A stretch of 64,000 nucleotides of DNA. Source: Polynucleobacter sp. MWH-Jannik1A5. Its GTDB lineage: Bacteria; Pseudomonadota; Gammaproteobacteria; Burkholderiales; Burkholderiaceae. The DNA lies in contig NZ_JACVPQ010000001.1 of NCBI RefSeq assembly GCF_018881795.1, positions 448,718 through 512,717 on the forward strand, written 5' to 3'. The notes under the pieces were generated by a model that ran no database searches, had not been told where the DNA came from, and was given only the letters and a program-made list of their open reading frames with translations. This document shows, in pieces, positions 27,138 to 35,719 of this stretch. The stretch's first letter is position 1; each line of letters opens with the position of its first letter. Made by a program: the position numbers and the translations under genes.

Positions 27138-27773
27138 ATGAGCTTAATTGAGAAACTACAGTGGCGTTATGCAACCAAAAAAATGGACTCTACCAAATCT
27201 GTACCCCATGAAAAGGTAGAGCAAATTCTGGAAGCGATTCGCCTCACTGCAAGCTCTAGCGGATTGCAGCCATATGAAGTGCTCGTCATTACCAACAAGG
27301 CTATTCGTGAACAGATCAAGGCAATTGCATGGGATCAAACCCAAATTGTTGATTCGTCTCATTTGCTAGTTTTTGCTGCCTGGGATACCTACACAGCAGA
27401 TCGCATTAATCAATCGTTTGATATGACCGAGAAGATTCGCAACTTTAAAAGTGAAGCTGGTGATATCTATCGTCAGAAGCTACTTAGCGGCTATACAGCA
27501 CGAGATGCTGAAACCAATTACACGCATGCTGCAAAACAAGCTTATATCGGACTTGGCACTGCACTCATTGCAGCTGCTTACGAGCAAGTAGACTCCACCC
27601 CCATGGAGGGGTTTGATCCTGTTGCCCTAGATGAGATCCTTAATCTCAAAGCAAAAGGCCTTCGCAGCGTAGTCATGCTTCCACTAGGCTATAGAAAGGC
27701 TGATGAGGATTGGTTGATGAACCTGAAAAAGGTCAGAAAGCCAAAGGAAAGTTTTATTACTTGGATTGAATAA
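27138..27773 (+). CDS. NfsB-like NAD(P)H nitroreductase family protein
   Basis: A 211-residue nitroreductase-fold flavoprotein. It opens with LIEKLQWRYATKKMD and carries ASSSGLQPYEVLVITNKAIREQI (FMN-binding segment near residues 37-60) and AAYEQVDSTPMEGFDP near 150. RSVVMLPLGYRKADED is near the C-terminus. These resemble NfsB and other oxygen-insensitive nitro/quinone reductases. It follows ahpCF after a terminator, so it is probably a separate transcription unit; its own terminator lies downstream. Confidence 0.88.
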   Translation: MSLIEKLQWRYATKKMDSTKSVPHEKVEQILEAIRLTASSSGLQPYEVLVITNKAIREQIKAIAWDQTQIVDSSHLLVFAAWDTYTADRINQSFDMTEKIRNFKSEAGDIYRQKLLSGYTARDAETNYTHAAKQAYIGLGTALIAAAYEQVDSTPMEGFDPVALDEILNLKAKGLRSVVMLPLGYRKADEDWLMNLKKVRKPKESFITWIE

Positions 27774-27792
27774 AAGTCTCATTCCCGGAAAA

Positions 27793-27821
27793 ACAAAAGC
27801 CACCCGAAGGTGGCTTTTTTA
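27793..27821 (+). terminator. Bidirectional terminator between nitroreductase and phasin
   Basis: GCCACC-CGAA-GGTGGC stem-loop with six T on the plus side and TTTTGTTTTT on the minus side. It serves the plus-strand nitroreductase and the convergent minus-strand phasin. Read on the minus strand the loop is UUCG. Confidence 0.88.
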
Positions 27822-27846
27822 ACAACAAAATTAACTGTGTAGTTAA

Positions 27847-28419
27847 TTAAGCAGCTTTACGGCTTTTAGCGGCTGGCTTAGCAACAGCGTATTGACCTTG
27901 AATGTTTGCCATAGCAGCATCAACACTCTTCTCAAAGTTAGCAAATGCGTCAGTTGCAGATGCGCGAACTTGGTCGAACTGTTGGAGTGAAGACTCAAAT
28001 GCAGTTTTGAATGCAGAAACAAATGCCTCAGAACCAGCAGGAGCTGTCTTAGTAGCTTCTTTAACAAACTTAACCAAATCAGCACGTGCGTCATCAATAG
28101 AAGCGTCAACTACTTGAGCAACTTCTTTGTTACCGTTACGTACTACTTTGTTTACTTTAGCTTGATAAGCAGCAGCATATTTAGCAGCTTCTTGAGCAGC
28201 TTCTGGCTGAGCCAATTTAGCTAATTGTTGTGGATCTTTGATTGCTAACAATTGTGAGCTTGTATCTTGAGCAGCAACCAAAGCGTCTTTAGCAGCAGCT
28301 TGGTTGATTTCAGCTAATTCTTGAGCGCTTTCAACAGCAACTTGTGCCAAATGTTTAGCGTTTTCGATAGCTTTTGCTTGAGCAGCAGCGAATTGGTCGT
28401 TTAATTGAGCTTGGAACAT
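27847..28419 (-). CDS. Phasin family protein (PhaP-like)
   Basis: A 190-residue Ala-rich helical protein typical of Burkholderiales PHA granule phasins. It starts MFQAQLNDQFAAAQ, has HLAQVAVESAQELAEINQAAAK (about 23-44), and FESSLQQFDQVRASATDAFANFEKSVD near 138-165. A short basic tail (KPAAKSRKAA) ends it. It should coat storage granules. Codons look strongly biased, as in a highly expressed gene. A plausible promoter lies at 28465-28493. Confidence 0.88.
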   Translation of the reverse strand: MFQAQLNDQFAAAQAKAIENAKHLAQVAVESAQELAEINQAAAKDALVAAQDTSSQLLAIKDPQQLAKLAQPEAAQEAAKYAAAYQAKVNKVVRNGNKEVAQVVDASIDDARADLVKFVKEATKTAPAGSEAFVSAFKTAFESSLQQFDQVRASATDAFANFEKSVDAAMANIQGQYAVAKPAAKSRKAA

Positions 28420-28464
28420 GATTAATCCTTTATTTATTAAATGGGTTTTTTATTGCGATGCACC

Positions 28465-28493
28465 ATTTTAAAATCGGTATTTTGGAAATGCAA
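28465..28493 (-). promoter_or_regulatory. Candidate promoter of the phasin gene at 27847
   Basis: On the minus strand TTGCAT and TAAAAT hexamers are separated by 17 bases, about 46 bases upstream of the ATG. An inverted repeat TTGCT-N4-AGCAA lies just upstream at 28501-28514. This is sequence pattern only. Confidence 0.4.
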
Positions 28494-28651
28494 GATATTT
28501 TTGCTGCAAAGCAACATATATTTTCAAAACCTGCATTTTTAGGCTTTAAATGAGGGTTATCAAGGACTTAACTCAGCCTTCAAACTGGGGAAATGGCTGG
28601 AAATTAGGCTAAAACCCTCTAAAAATGACTGAAATTACCCACCTACAAAAA

Positions 28652-29347
28652 CTACTTTACCCAGGTAGTAAAGACCTCGGCGCTCACTCTAGGGGTATGA
28701 AAGCCGTTCACGATGTCATTTTTATCGGCATACCCAAGTGCCATACCGCACACAAGCATCTCATTCTCTTTTGCACCAATAGAGGGAAGGATGATCTTTG
28801 CATAATCATTCCATGCGGCTTGAGGACAAGTATCAAGACCTTCACCTCTTGCGGCGACCATGATGTTCTGCAGAAACATTCCGTAGTCAAGCATTGAGCC
28901 TCTGCCGAGCTCCTTATCGATTGTAAAAAACAAGCATACAGGAGCACCAAATGCTTCAAAGTTTTTGCGATGTTGGGCATGCATCTTATCTTTATCGCCC
29001 TTAGTAATTCCTAGAAGCCCATATAAGCCCCAGCCATTTTCACGACGTCTATCGATGTAGGGGCTAAACCATTTAGCAGGGTAATACTCATAAGCAGGTT
29101 GATATTCTTTTGCTAACTCGGGATTGGCGGCAATACTGTCATACGCCGCACATACTTTTTCGCACAAGTCTTTGAGAGCATTGCCTTCTAGGACATAGAC
29201 TTTCCAGGGTTGAGTATTGGTGCCAGAAGGTGCGCGCGCAGAGATGTTGAGTAATTTGAGAATGACCTCTTTTGAAACATTCTCTTTTGTGAATGCTCGC
29301 ACTGACATGCGCGATGTAATTGCCTCAGCTGGAGTTAATGCTTTCAT
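28652..29347 (-). CDS. Nitroreductase family protein
   Basis: A 231-residue nitroreductase-fold flavoenzyme with the FMN-contact segment SRMSVRAFTKENV (about residues 12-24). APSGTNTQPWKVYVLEG is near 45-61, SMLDYGMFLQNIMVAARGEGLDTCPQAAW near 150-178, and a late G-x-A-LGYAD motif follows. This is closer to the nitrobenzoate or plant-type nitroreductase subgroup than to the gene at 27138. ATG at 29347 is chosen over GTG at 29350 because AAAGG is six bases away. It begins 33 bases after the OsmC-YcaO gene on the same strand, so the two may be co-transcribed. Confidence 0.88.
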   Translation of the reverse strand: MKALTPAEAITSRMSVRAFTKENVSKEVILKLLNISARAPSGTNTQPWKVYVLEGNALKDLCEKVCAAYDSIAANPELAKEYQPAYEYYPAKWFSPYIDRRRENGWGLYGLLGITKGDKDKMHAQHRKNFEAFGAPVCLFFTIDKELGRGSMLDYGMFLQNIMVAARGEGLDTCPQAAWNDYAKIILPSIGAKENEMLVCGMALGYADKNDIVNGFHTPRVSAEVFTTWVK

Positions 29348-29380
29348 CACCGACCTTTGAAAGTTGAATATATTGATTGC

Positions 29381-31576
29381 TTAAAGACTCTTCTTAGCCC
29401 GCGCCTGATGCAGCTTTCTATAGCTGTCAATCAGACGATGATGTCTATCAAGACCCTCCAACCCCATACTGGTTGGCGTTAACCCAAAGAAACGGACGCT
29501 GCCATCGATAGAACCCAAAACGGCATCCATGCGTGCATCACCATACATCCGACGGAAGTTCTTTTCATAATCCGCCATTTCTAATTCATCATCCAGCAAT
29601 ACTTCTAGCGCCGCATCCATAGCCTGATAAAACAATTTCCGCTCAACTGTATTGTCGTTGTACTGAAGAAAAGCGCCTACTAAATCATGTGCTTCTTCAT
29701 ATTGTTTTAAGGCAAGCTGAATCAATAACTTTAACTCGAGTACAGTTAACTGGCCCCAAACGGTATTCTCATCAAACTCGATTCCGATGAGCGTTGCAAT
29801 ATCGCCATACTCATCTAGTTCATTATTTTCTAAATTTTCGAGTAGCGATGTTAAGCGAGCATCCTCTAAAGAGGATAAATTTAGAATGTCTTCACGGAAT
29901 AACAATGCTTTATTGGTGTTATCCCATACAAGATCTTCAATTGGGTAGACCTCAGAATATCCTGGCACCAAAATTCGGCAGGCAGTTGCCCCTAACTCGT
30001 CATATACCGCTACATAAACTTCTTTACCGAGCTCTTTGAGGATGCCAAATAAAGTTTCGACTTCTTTGGCATTGGAATCTTCGCCCTTGCTCGAGAAATC
30101 CCAATCTACAAATTCATAATCTGACTTTGCGCTAAAGAAACGCCAAGATACAATGCCGCTGGAGTCAATAAAGTGTTCTACAAAGTTATTAGGCTCAGTT
30201 ACTGCTTCACTTGCAAATGTAGGTGGTGGTAAATCGTTCAGACCCTCCAAGCTACGACCTTGCAATAACTCCGTCAGACTTCGCTCTAGAGCAACTTCTA
30301 AGCTAGGGTGCGCACCAAAAGAGGCAAATACGCCGCCGGTGCGGGGATTCATCAAGGTGACGCACATTACTGGGTAGATACCGCCAAGTGATGCATCCTT
30401 TACTAGCACCGGAAAGCCTTGCTCTTCTAGACTTTGGATGCCAGCCAAAATACCGGGATATCTCGCCAACACTTCCTGAGGCACATCTGGGAGTGCTATT
30501 TCACTTTCGAGTATTTCTCGCTTAACTGCTCTCTCAAAGATTTCTGATAGGCATTGAACTTGGGCTTCAGCAAGCGTATTACCTGCACTCATACCATTAC
30601 TAACGAAGAGATTTTCAATCAAGTTCGAGGGGAAGTAGACTATCTTGCCATCGGATTGACGAACATAAGGCAATGAACAGATGCCGCGCTGCGCATTACC
30701 AGAATTGGTATCCACTAAATGGGATGCGCGCAACTCACCGTCTGGGTTATAAATTTTTAGACAGTACTCATCCAGAATTTCTGTCGGCAACGCATCCTTC
30801 TTCCCGGGCTTAAACCATTGTTCGTTGGGGTAATGCACGAATGCTGCATTCGCAATATCCTCACCCCAGTAAGCGCCCGCATAAAAATGGTTATTACTAA
30901 GACGCTCAATGTATTCGCCCAAAGCAGATGCCAGCGCACTCTCCTTGGTAGAGCCTTTGCCGTTTGTAAAGCACATTGGTGAATGCGCATCGCGAATATG
31001 TAGGGACCAGACATTGGGGATGAGGTTGCGCCATGAGGCGATCTCAATCTTGATGCCGAGATTTGCGAGCAATGCAGACATATTGGCAATCGTTTCTTCC
31101 AAAGGAAGATCTTTACCAACAATATGGGTGCTAGTTCCAGCATTGGGTTTTAGAGTCAGCAGGCTCTGTGCATCGGCGTCTAGATTTGCGACTTCTTCAA
31201 TAACAAACTCAGGTCCTTCCTGCACTACCTTCTTGACTGTACAACGCTCGATAGAGCGCAAAATACCTTGACGGTCCGCAGCAGAAATATCTGCTGGCAA
31301 TTCAACTTGAATCTTAAAGATCTGTTTATAGCGATTCTCTGGATCAACAATATTATTTTGCGAGAGGCGAATATTCTCAGTAGATAAATTACGAGTCTCG
31401 CAGTACAACTTCACAAAGTAAGCGGCGCACAACGCCGATGAAGCCAAGAAATAATCAAAAGGTCCTGGCGCAGAACCATCACCCTTGTATCGAATGGGTT
31501 GATCGGCAATTACCGTAAAGTCATCGAACTTAGCTTCAAGACGCAGCTTGTCGAGAAAATTGACCTTAATTTCCAT
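29381..31576 (-). CDS. OsmC-YcaO domain fusion protein
   Basis: A 731-residue fusion. Residues about 1-135 resemble OsmC/Ohr (PIRYKGDGSAPGPFDYFLASSALCAAYFVKLYCETR with the conserved redox-type Cys). The remainder resembles the E. coli-type YcaO (MCFTNGKGSTKESALASALGEYIERLSNNHFY, SAGNTLAEAQVQCLSEIFERAVKREI with ATP-binding acidic residues). YcaO proteins use ATP to activate amide backbones. E. coli YcaO is linked to RimO-dependent ribosomal protein S12 methylthiolation. The C-terminus ends ARAKKSL and lacks the Pro-rich tail of azoline-forming YcaOs. The start MEIKVNF at 31576 has GGAA upstream. Confidence 0.9.
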   Translation of the reverse strand: MEIKVNFLDKLRLEAKFDDFTVIADQPIRYKGDGSAPGPFDYFLASSALCAAYFVKLYCETRNLSTENIRLSQNNIVDPENRYKQIFKIQVELPADISAADRQGILRSIERCTVKKVVQEGPEFVIEEVANLDADAQSLLTLKPNAGTSTHIVGKDLPLEETIANMSALLANLGIKIEIASWRNLIPNVWSLHIRDAHSPMCFTNGKGSTKESALASALGEYIERLSNNHFYAGAYWGEDIANAAFVHYPNEQWFKPGKKDALPTEILDEYCLKIYNPDGELRASHLVDTNSGNAQRGICSLPYVRQSDGKIVYFPSNLIENLFVSNGMSAGNTLAEAQVQCLSEIFERAVKREILESEIALPDVPQEVLARYPGILAGIQSLEEQGFPVLVKDASLGGIYPVMCVTLMNPRTGGVFASFGAHPSLEVALERSLTELLQGRSLEGLNDLPPPTFASEAVTEPNNFVEHFIDSSGIVSWRFFSAKSDYEFVDWDFSSKGEDSNAKEVETLFGILKELGKEVYVAVYDELGATACRILVPGYSEVYPIEDLVWDNTNKALLFREDILNLSSLEDARLTSLLENLENNELDEYGDIATLIGIEFDENTVWGQLTVLELKLLIQLALKQYEEAHDLVGAFLQYNDNTVERKLFYQAMDAALEVLLDDELEMADYEKNFRRMYGDARMDAVLGSIDGSVRFFGLTPTSMGLEGLDRHHRLIDSYRKLHQARAKKSL

Positions 31577-31669
31577 GGGAATGATTCCAAAATAGTGCAA
31601 ATAATGATGTGAGCACCATTATCCATCGCAATCGCCTTAAGGCGCTGGCACTACTTCAGGCTGCTGAAA

Positions 31670-32323
31670 TCAGTCTAATAAGTGGCCGGTCTTCACAAAA
31701 ATCGTGCAGCCTTCTTTACTAAAGGGCTGATGTAGGCTCATATGAGGACTTCTAATCCAGGAGCCAGCCGGGTAGCGCCCATGCTCATCTTCAAATACAC
31801 CATCCACCACAAAAATTTCTTCGCCACCATAATGTTTATGGGGATTGAAATAGGTTTGAGGTGCCCATCGCACTAAAGTCGATCCACTACCCTGCGTCAT
31901 CAGCGGCATCACATTGAGGCCAGGAACCATTCCCTGAAACCAAGGGGCAGTTTTCGTATTCACTATCTCTCGCTTGACTTGATCTGGGCCAAGGTGTCGC
32001 AACTTTACAAACAGAGTACAGCCAGACTGGCTAAATGGTGCATGAGAAGATCCAGGCGGATTCATCATATAAGTACCAGCAGGGTAATCGCCTGTCTCGT
32101 CACTAAAGACGCCATCTAAAACGAATATCTCTTCACCAAATTCATGGGTATGCGTTTGAAATTTGGATCCCGGTTGATAGCGAACAATTGAGGTTGCCTT
32201 TGCCACCTCACCACCCATACGATCAAGCATGCGCCTCTCGACCCCCGGCTCTGGGCTAGGAACCCAAGGTAGGTCTTGGTGGTTGATGACAACTCTCTTA
32301 CTGTAATCGGAGTGGATATTCAC
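31670..32323 (-). CDS. ChrR-like double-cupin protein
   Basis: A 217-residue protein of two tandem cupin domains. Each carries RYQPGS/RWAPQT-type strands followed by a metal-binding His/Glu set (FQTHTHEFGEEIFVLDGVF and NPHKHYGGEEIFVVDGVF) and a P-P-G-S-S-H-type second His in the first half. This resembles the cupin part of the anti-sigma factor ChrR, but the N-terminal zinc-binding sigma-binding domain is missing. It is therefore probably a stand-alone metal-dependent cupin. The start is GTG at 32323, without a strong ribosome-binding site. Confidence 0.82.
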   Translation of the reverse strand: MNIHSDYSKRVVINHQDLPWVPSPEPGVERRMLDRMGGEVAKATSIVRYQPGSKFQTHTHEFGEEIFVLDGVFSDETGDYPAGTYMMNPPGSSHAPFSQSGCTLFVKLRHLGPDQVKREIVNTKTAPWFQGMVPGLNVMPLMTQGSGSTLVRWAPQTYFNPHKHYGGEEIFVVDGVFEDEHGRYPAGSWIRSPHMSLHQPFSKEGCTIFVKTGHLLD

Positions 32324-32474
32324 TTATTGCATTTCTCGTCTATAAACAAGAGTAAGCATAGCAAGCAAATGAGGGACTTGCTTGAAAGAGAATTTTGCCG
32401 CGTACGCTCATACGTGATCTGCGCTAAAGTCTCCTCAATCTACCCCCATTCATTAAATGATTTAACAGGGCAAT

Positions 32475-33170
32475 ATGAGCTTACTTCCCAACCCCTTTCG
32501 TGCACTAGTTATTGGATCCTCTGGAACCATAGGCTCTGCTTTCGTGGATCTCCTAAAAACTAACCCAGCATGCTCAGAGGTCATCGGCCTTCATCGCCAT
32601 TCTGAACTTCCGATTGATTATCAAAGTCTCGAGTCTATTGAATCTTGTGCGACCGCACTCTCCCAAGCAGCACCTTTTCAACTCATTATTAATGCAGTTG
32701 GTGTTTTGCACACCAGCAAATGGATGCCTGAAAAGAGACTGGATGATCTCAATGCAGAACAGCTCATGGAACTCATGACAGTCAATGCGATTGGTCCGGC
32801 ACTAACGATTCGTCACTTTTCAAAATTACTGGATCCCAAAAATAGCATCATGGTGACTCTGTCAGCAAAAGTGGGCAGTATTGAAGATAACCGTCTTGGC
32901 GGCTGGTATAGCTATCGTGCCTCTAAGGCTGCACTCAATATGTTGGTGAAGACAACATCGATCGAATGGGGACGCACAAAACCCAATACTGCATTAATCG
33001 CAATGCATCCCGGCACCGTGAACTCCAGGCTCTCAAAGCCATTTCGTGGTGAGCAGATTGGCAGGCCTGCCAATCAAGCCGCAGCAGAAATGTTTAGCGT
33101 CATTGAGCATCTTCAAAAAGAAGATACAGGAAGCTTTCTGACTTATTCGGGTGAAAAGTTACCCTGGTAA
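32475..33170 (+). CDS. Short-chain dehydrogenase/reductase (CsgA/C-factor-like)
   Basis: A 231-residue SDR with the nucleotide-binding motif VIGSSGTIGSAF (about 12-23), NAVG near 72, and the catalytic YSYRASK near residue 140 followed by HPGTVNSRLSKPF. This subgroup is often called C-factor or CsgA-like and is seen near photoprotection genes in other bacteria. It is divergent from the cupin gene with 151 bases between them, which hold no obvious further gene. Confidence 0.88.
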   Translation: MSLLPNPFRALVIGSSGTIGSAFVDLLKTNPACSEVIGLHRHSELPIDYQSLESIESCATALSQAAPFQLIINAVGVLHTSKWMPEKRLDDLNAEQLMELMTVNAIGPALTIRHFSKLLDPKNSIMVTLSAKVGSIEDNRLGGWYSYRASKAALNMLVKTTSIEWGRTKPNTALIAMHPGTVNSRLSKPFRGEQIGRPANQAAAEMFSVIEHLQKEDTGSFLTYSGEKLPW

Positions 33171-33194
33171 TGAGAAGCGCTTTTAATCCGAGCC

Positions 33195-33764
33195 TTAACC
33201 AAGGCTGCGATCCAAAAAGTTTGCAAAGTCAAATACAGAATTAGGTCCACGCGGGACCTCTTCCACTTTTTTAAACTGCGCCTTCACTACTTTTTGAACC
33301 TCACCCTTTTGTCTTCTATCTTTCTTAGGATCAAGAGGAGCATAAACAGTTCTCTCAGGTGCTTTTTTAATATCACTAAAGCTGGGCACATAGTCTTTGA
33401 TAGTAGATGCCAGGGTGACGTTGGCCATACAACTGAGCATATAAGCTTCCAAAGATTGGTATAGCTCTTTAGCAATATCGGATAACTCTACCTTACGCTT
33501 TTTAATGAGATTCATGGCAAGCACGATATCTTTTATCGTAATTAAGCCAGGGTCTTGAGAAAGCACGTAACCTCCTCTGCGACCTTTAGTTCCCTTAACA
33601 AAACCCGACTCCCTTAATGGTCGTAATAGAAGCTCAATCCGACTGATAGATAATTTTTGCCTTTTAGCCAGCTCAGGAACGGGCACGGGCTGGCCATTAA
33701 CCGAATGACTGGCAATATCTACCAGGGTATTCAGGGCGGCTTTTGCTGCTTTAGTGAGGTCCAT
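33195..33764 (-). CDS. Rrf2 family transcriptional regulator
   Basis: A 189-residue regulator with a winged-helix N-terminal domain: LTKAAKAALNTLVDIASHS, ELAKRQKLSISRIELLLRPLRESGFVKGTKGRRGGYVLS. A long basic C-terminal extension follows. Only one Cys (YMLSCMAN) is visible in the region that carries three cysteines in IscR/NsrR, so an Fe-S cluster is unlikely. Target genes are unknown. Confidence 0.85.
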   Translation of the reverse strand: MDLTKAAKAALNTLVDIASHSVNGQPVPVPELAKRQKLSISRIELLLRPLRESGFVKGTKGRRGGYVLSQDPGLITIKDIVLAMNLIKKRKVELSDIAKELYQSLEAYMLSCMANVTLASTIKDYVPSFSDIKKAPERTVYAPLDPKKDRRQKGEVQKVVKAQFKKVEEVPRGPNSVFDFANFLDRSLG

Positions 33765-33853
33765 TTTGAACTTAGCGGAAATGTTAGATTAGCTCTAGTA
33801 TCAAACTGATTCCAACTTTATGCTGCGGCGCAATTCTTAACCCTATTTACCCT

Positions 33854-34345
33854 ATGGTTGAAAGTACTCAAGACCAATACCAATTTGCATATCGATTTTT
33901 GCGATTCATCTCCTACTTACTGTTGGGTGGAGTCATTGCACAATTGTTTAGCTGCTTAAGCGCTTACCTCTTTATTGGCGATACACAGGCGGCAGGCATG
34001 GTAGCGCACATAGTGATACAACATTTGTCTTATTACATATTAGGCTGCACTTTTATTGTCTTGAGCCTTGCTAATGTGCTTATCAAAAGAGGTCGACACG
34101 ACCTCAAGACAATTCGCATCCCCGCTCTCATGTTAATACTAGCTACATCAGCAAGCAGCTTCCTGTTAATACCGCGCATGGATTACTTACGAGAGACTGC
34201 ATTGCTAGATGGCATGCCTGTAGCACTCTCGCCATTTGCCAATTACTTTGAGATTTTGAATGGATTGGCCTTCATCTTGGTCGCAACTCAGATAGTTTGC
34301 TGCGGGCTACTGGCGTGGCGCCTTAGTAAGCCCCGCTCATCCTAG
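33854..34345 (+). CDS. Four-helix inner-membrane protein, hypothetical
   Basis: A 163-residue protein with four predicted membrane segments (about 15-40, 55-75, 88-105, 128-152). The loop before the last segment, RMDYLRETALLDGMP, contains charged residues that could be functional. It resembles small DUF4149-like membrane proteins, but this is weak. It is convergent with the DUF2244 gene, overlapping its end by nine bases. Confidence 0.7.
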   Translation: MVESTQDQYQFAYRFLRFISYLLLGGVIAQLFSCLSAYLFIGDTQAAGMVAHIVIQHLSYYILGCTFIVLSLANVLIKRGRHDLKTIRIPALMLILATSASSFLLIPRMDYLRETALLDGMPVALSPFANYFEILNGLAFILVATQIVCCGLLAWRLSKPRSS

Positions 34346-34777
34346 GTAGCGCCTCACCGAGGCAATCAGCGGCAACTGCTGCTCTTGCCTGATAAATTGG
34401 CCAATCTCCACTCGTAAGTTTGATTGGCTAATAAAAAATGTTTTTGCATCCTCAAGAGGGGTTTCTATTTTTGCCCACTGCGTATTGAATTCATAAACCT
34501 TTTCCTTGTAGCCAATAAACTTTTTAACAATCAGGCGTTTACCATCGATCTCAATCGTTTCGCTATCAAGCGCATGTCGGCAATAAATCAAAAACCCGAT
34601 CGTTACCGCACCAATTTCAACAATCGTAAAAATCGGAATAACCCAAACTCCCGCCAGAAGAAAGCCGATTGCCACCACAAAGGAGAGGCATACCAAAGCG
34701 ATATAAAACTGCAGGAGCTGCTTTGGAGTCAGCGCGCAGTTTCTTCGCATTTGCCAAATCTTCATACCAAGCCCCAT
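34337..34777 (-). CDS. DUF2244 domain-containing membrane protein
   Basis: A 146-residue protein starting with the DUF2244 signature MKIWQMRRNCALTPKQLLQFY (from residue 5 of this start). Two closely spaced transmembrane segments follow (about 26-70), then a beta-rich cytoplasmic part ending LIASVRRYLG. The function is unknown. The ATG at 34777 is taken because the longer frame start at 34834 would overlap the small gene at 34791; ATG at 34765, with GGGG upstream, is equally possible. Confidence 0.78.
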   Translation of the reverse strand: MGLGMKIWQMRRNCALTPKQLLQFYIALVCLSFVVAIGFLLAGVWVIPIFTIVEIGAVTIGFLIYCRHALDSETIEIDGKRLIVKKFIGYKEKVYEFNTQWAKIETPLEDAKTFFISQSNLRVEIGQFIRQEQQLPLIASVRRYLG

Positions 34778-34790
34778 TACAGCAGATGAA

Positions 34791-34937
34791 TTACTTGTTT
34801 TTTCGTTCTTGGGATTTTGCCAACTGATCAGCACTTCTTTGCTGAAAGTCGACCATGCTGTGGTAACCCATTTGATAGCACGGGCAATGCTTTCCTAATA
34901 TCCAGCGGGCTAGCTTGATGCGTAGTTTTTGTACCAT
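34791..34937 (-). CDS. Small 48-residue basic protein, hypothetical
   Basis: An open frame too short for most gene finders: ATG at 34937, protein MVQKLRIKLARWILGKHCPC, then YQMGYHSMVDFQQRSADQLA, ending KSQERKNK. GGAG lies at a normal distance upstream of the ATG. The N-terminal half could form a basic amphipathic helix, and there is one C-P-C motif. It precedes the DUF2244 gene with about 13 bases between, suggesting a two-gene unit. I do not recognise the family. Confidence 0.55.
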   Translation of the reverse strand: MVQKLRIKLARWILGKHCPCYQMGYHSMVDFQQRSADQLAKSQERKNK

Positions 34938-35070
34938 TTTGGGTCTCCAAGAATTGAACATCTAATGTAAACGGAAATTAGATTTACTGCAGGCCGTAGA
35001 GAAAAACACGGGTGATTTCAGTTGTGAGTGGTCATCAGCAAAAAGCATCCAAATCCATTACATTGATTAC

Positions 35071-35715
35071 ATGACTGAATCTAACTCCGCCCCACGAAAA
35101 ATCCCCTTATTCCCTCTTGGAACAGTACTTTTCCCAGACGGTGTGATCGCACTCAAAATTTTTGAAGCCCGGTACCTTGACATGATTAAGCAATGCTTGC
35201 GAGAGAAAACTGAATTCGGCGTGGTTAGCATTATCAAAAATGCCAGTAACGATAACGATAGCGAACCTCCTACTTTTGCCAGCATTGGGACCCTAGCATT
35301 GATCGAAGACTTTGATCCTGTGCAGCCTGCCCTATACATGACTAAATCATGCGGAACGCAGCGCTTTAAGTTACTAACTAGCACCCAACAAAACAACGGT
35401 CTATGGGTTGGTGAAGTGGAGCTGCTGGATAAAGATCCACTCATACCTATTCCTCAAGAACATCAAGGTGTAGCTAAGTTACTAGACGAGATCATTTCTG
35501 TCATTCAAAGTGAGGATCTATTGGGCGACGCCCCTTTCAAGAAGCCCTTTAAAACCGATGATTGCGGCTGGGTCTCCAATCGTCTAGCAGAACTCTTGCC
35601 AATTTCTCTTGCACAGAAAAATCATCTCTTAGCCCAAACCAATCCGCGGATTAGACTCGATCTCATTACCGAAATCATTGAGGATGATGATTTAAGAAAT
35701 CTGAAGATGCACTAA
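35071..35715 (+). CDS. Lon-protease N-terminal (LON substrate-binding) domain protein
   Basis: A 214-residue protein consisting of the Lon N-terminal substrate-binding fold without ATPase or protease domains. IPLFPLGTVLFPDGVIALKIFEARYLDMIKQCL is near the N-terminus, FGVVSII and GTLALIEDFD follow, and the C-terminal helical part ends RLDLITEIIEDDD. Stand-alone members may act in protein quality control, but the role is unproven. It is followed by the DUF2236 gene after four bases. Confidence 0.9.
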   Translation: MTESNSAPRKIPLFPLGTVLFPDGVIALKIFEARYLDMIKQCLREKTEFGVVSIIKNASNDNDSEPPTFASIGTLALIEDFDPVQPALYMTKSCGTQRFKLLTSTQQNNGLWVGEVELLDKDPLIPIPQEHQGVAKLLDEIISVIQSEDLLGDAPFKKPFKTDDCGWVSNRLAELLPISLAQKNHLLAQTNPRIRLDLITEIIEDDDLRNLKMH

Positions 35716-35719
35716 ACCC

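Noticed and set aside
28420..28651. Precursor peptide gene near the YcaO fusion
   Set aside because: No short frame with a ribosome-binding site and a Cys/Ser/Thr-rich core was seen here or in 31577-31669.
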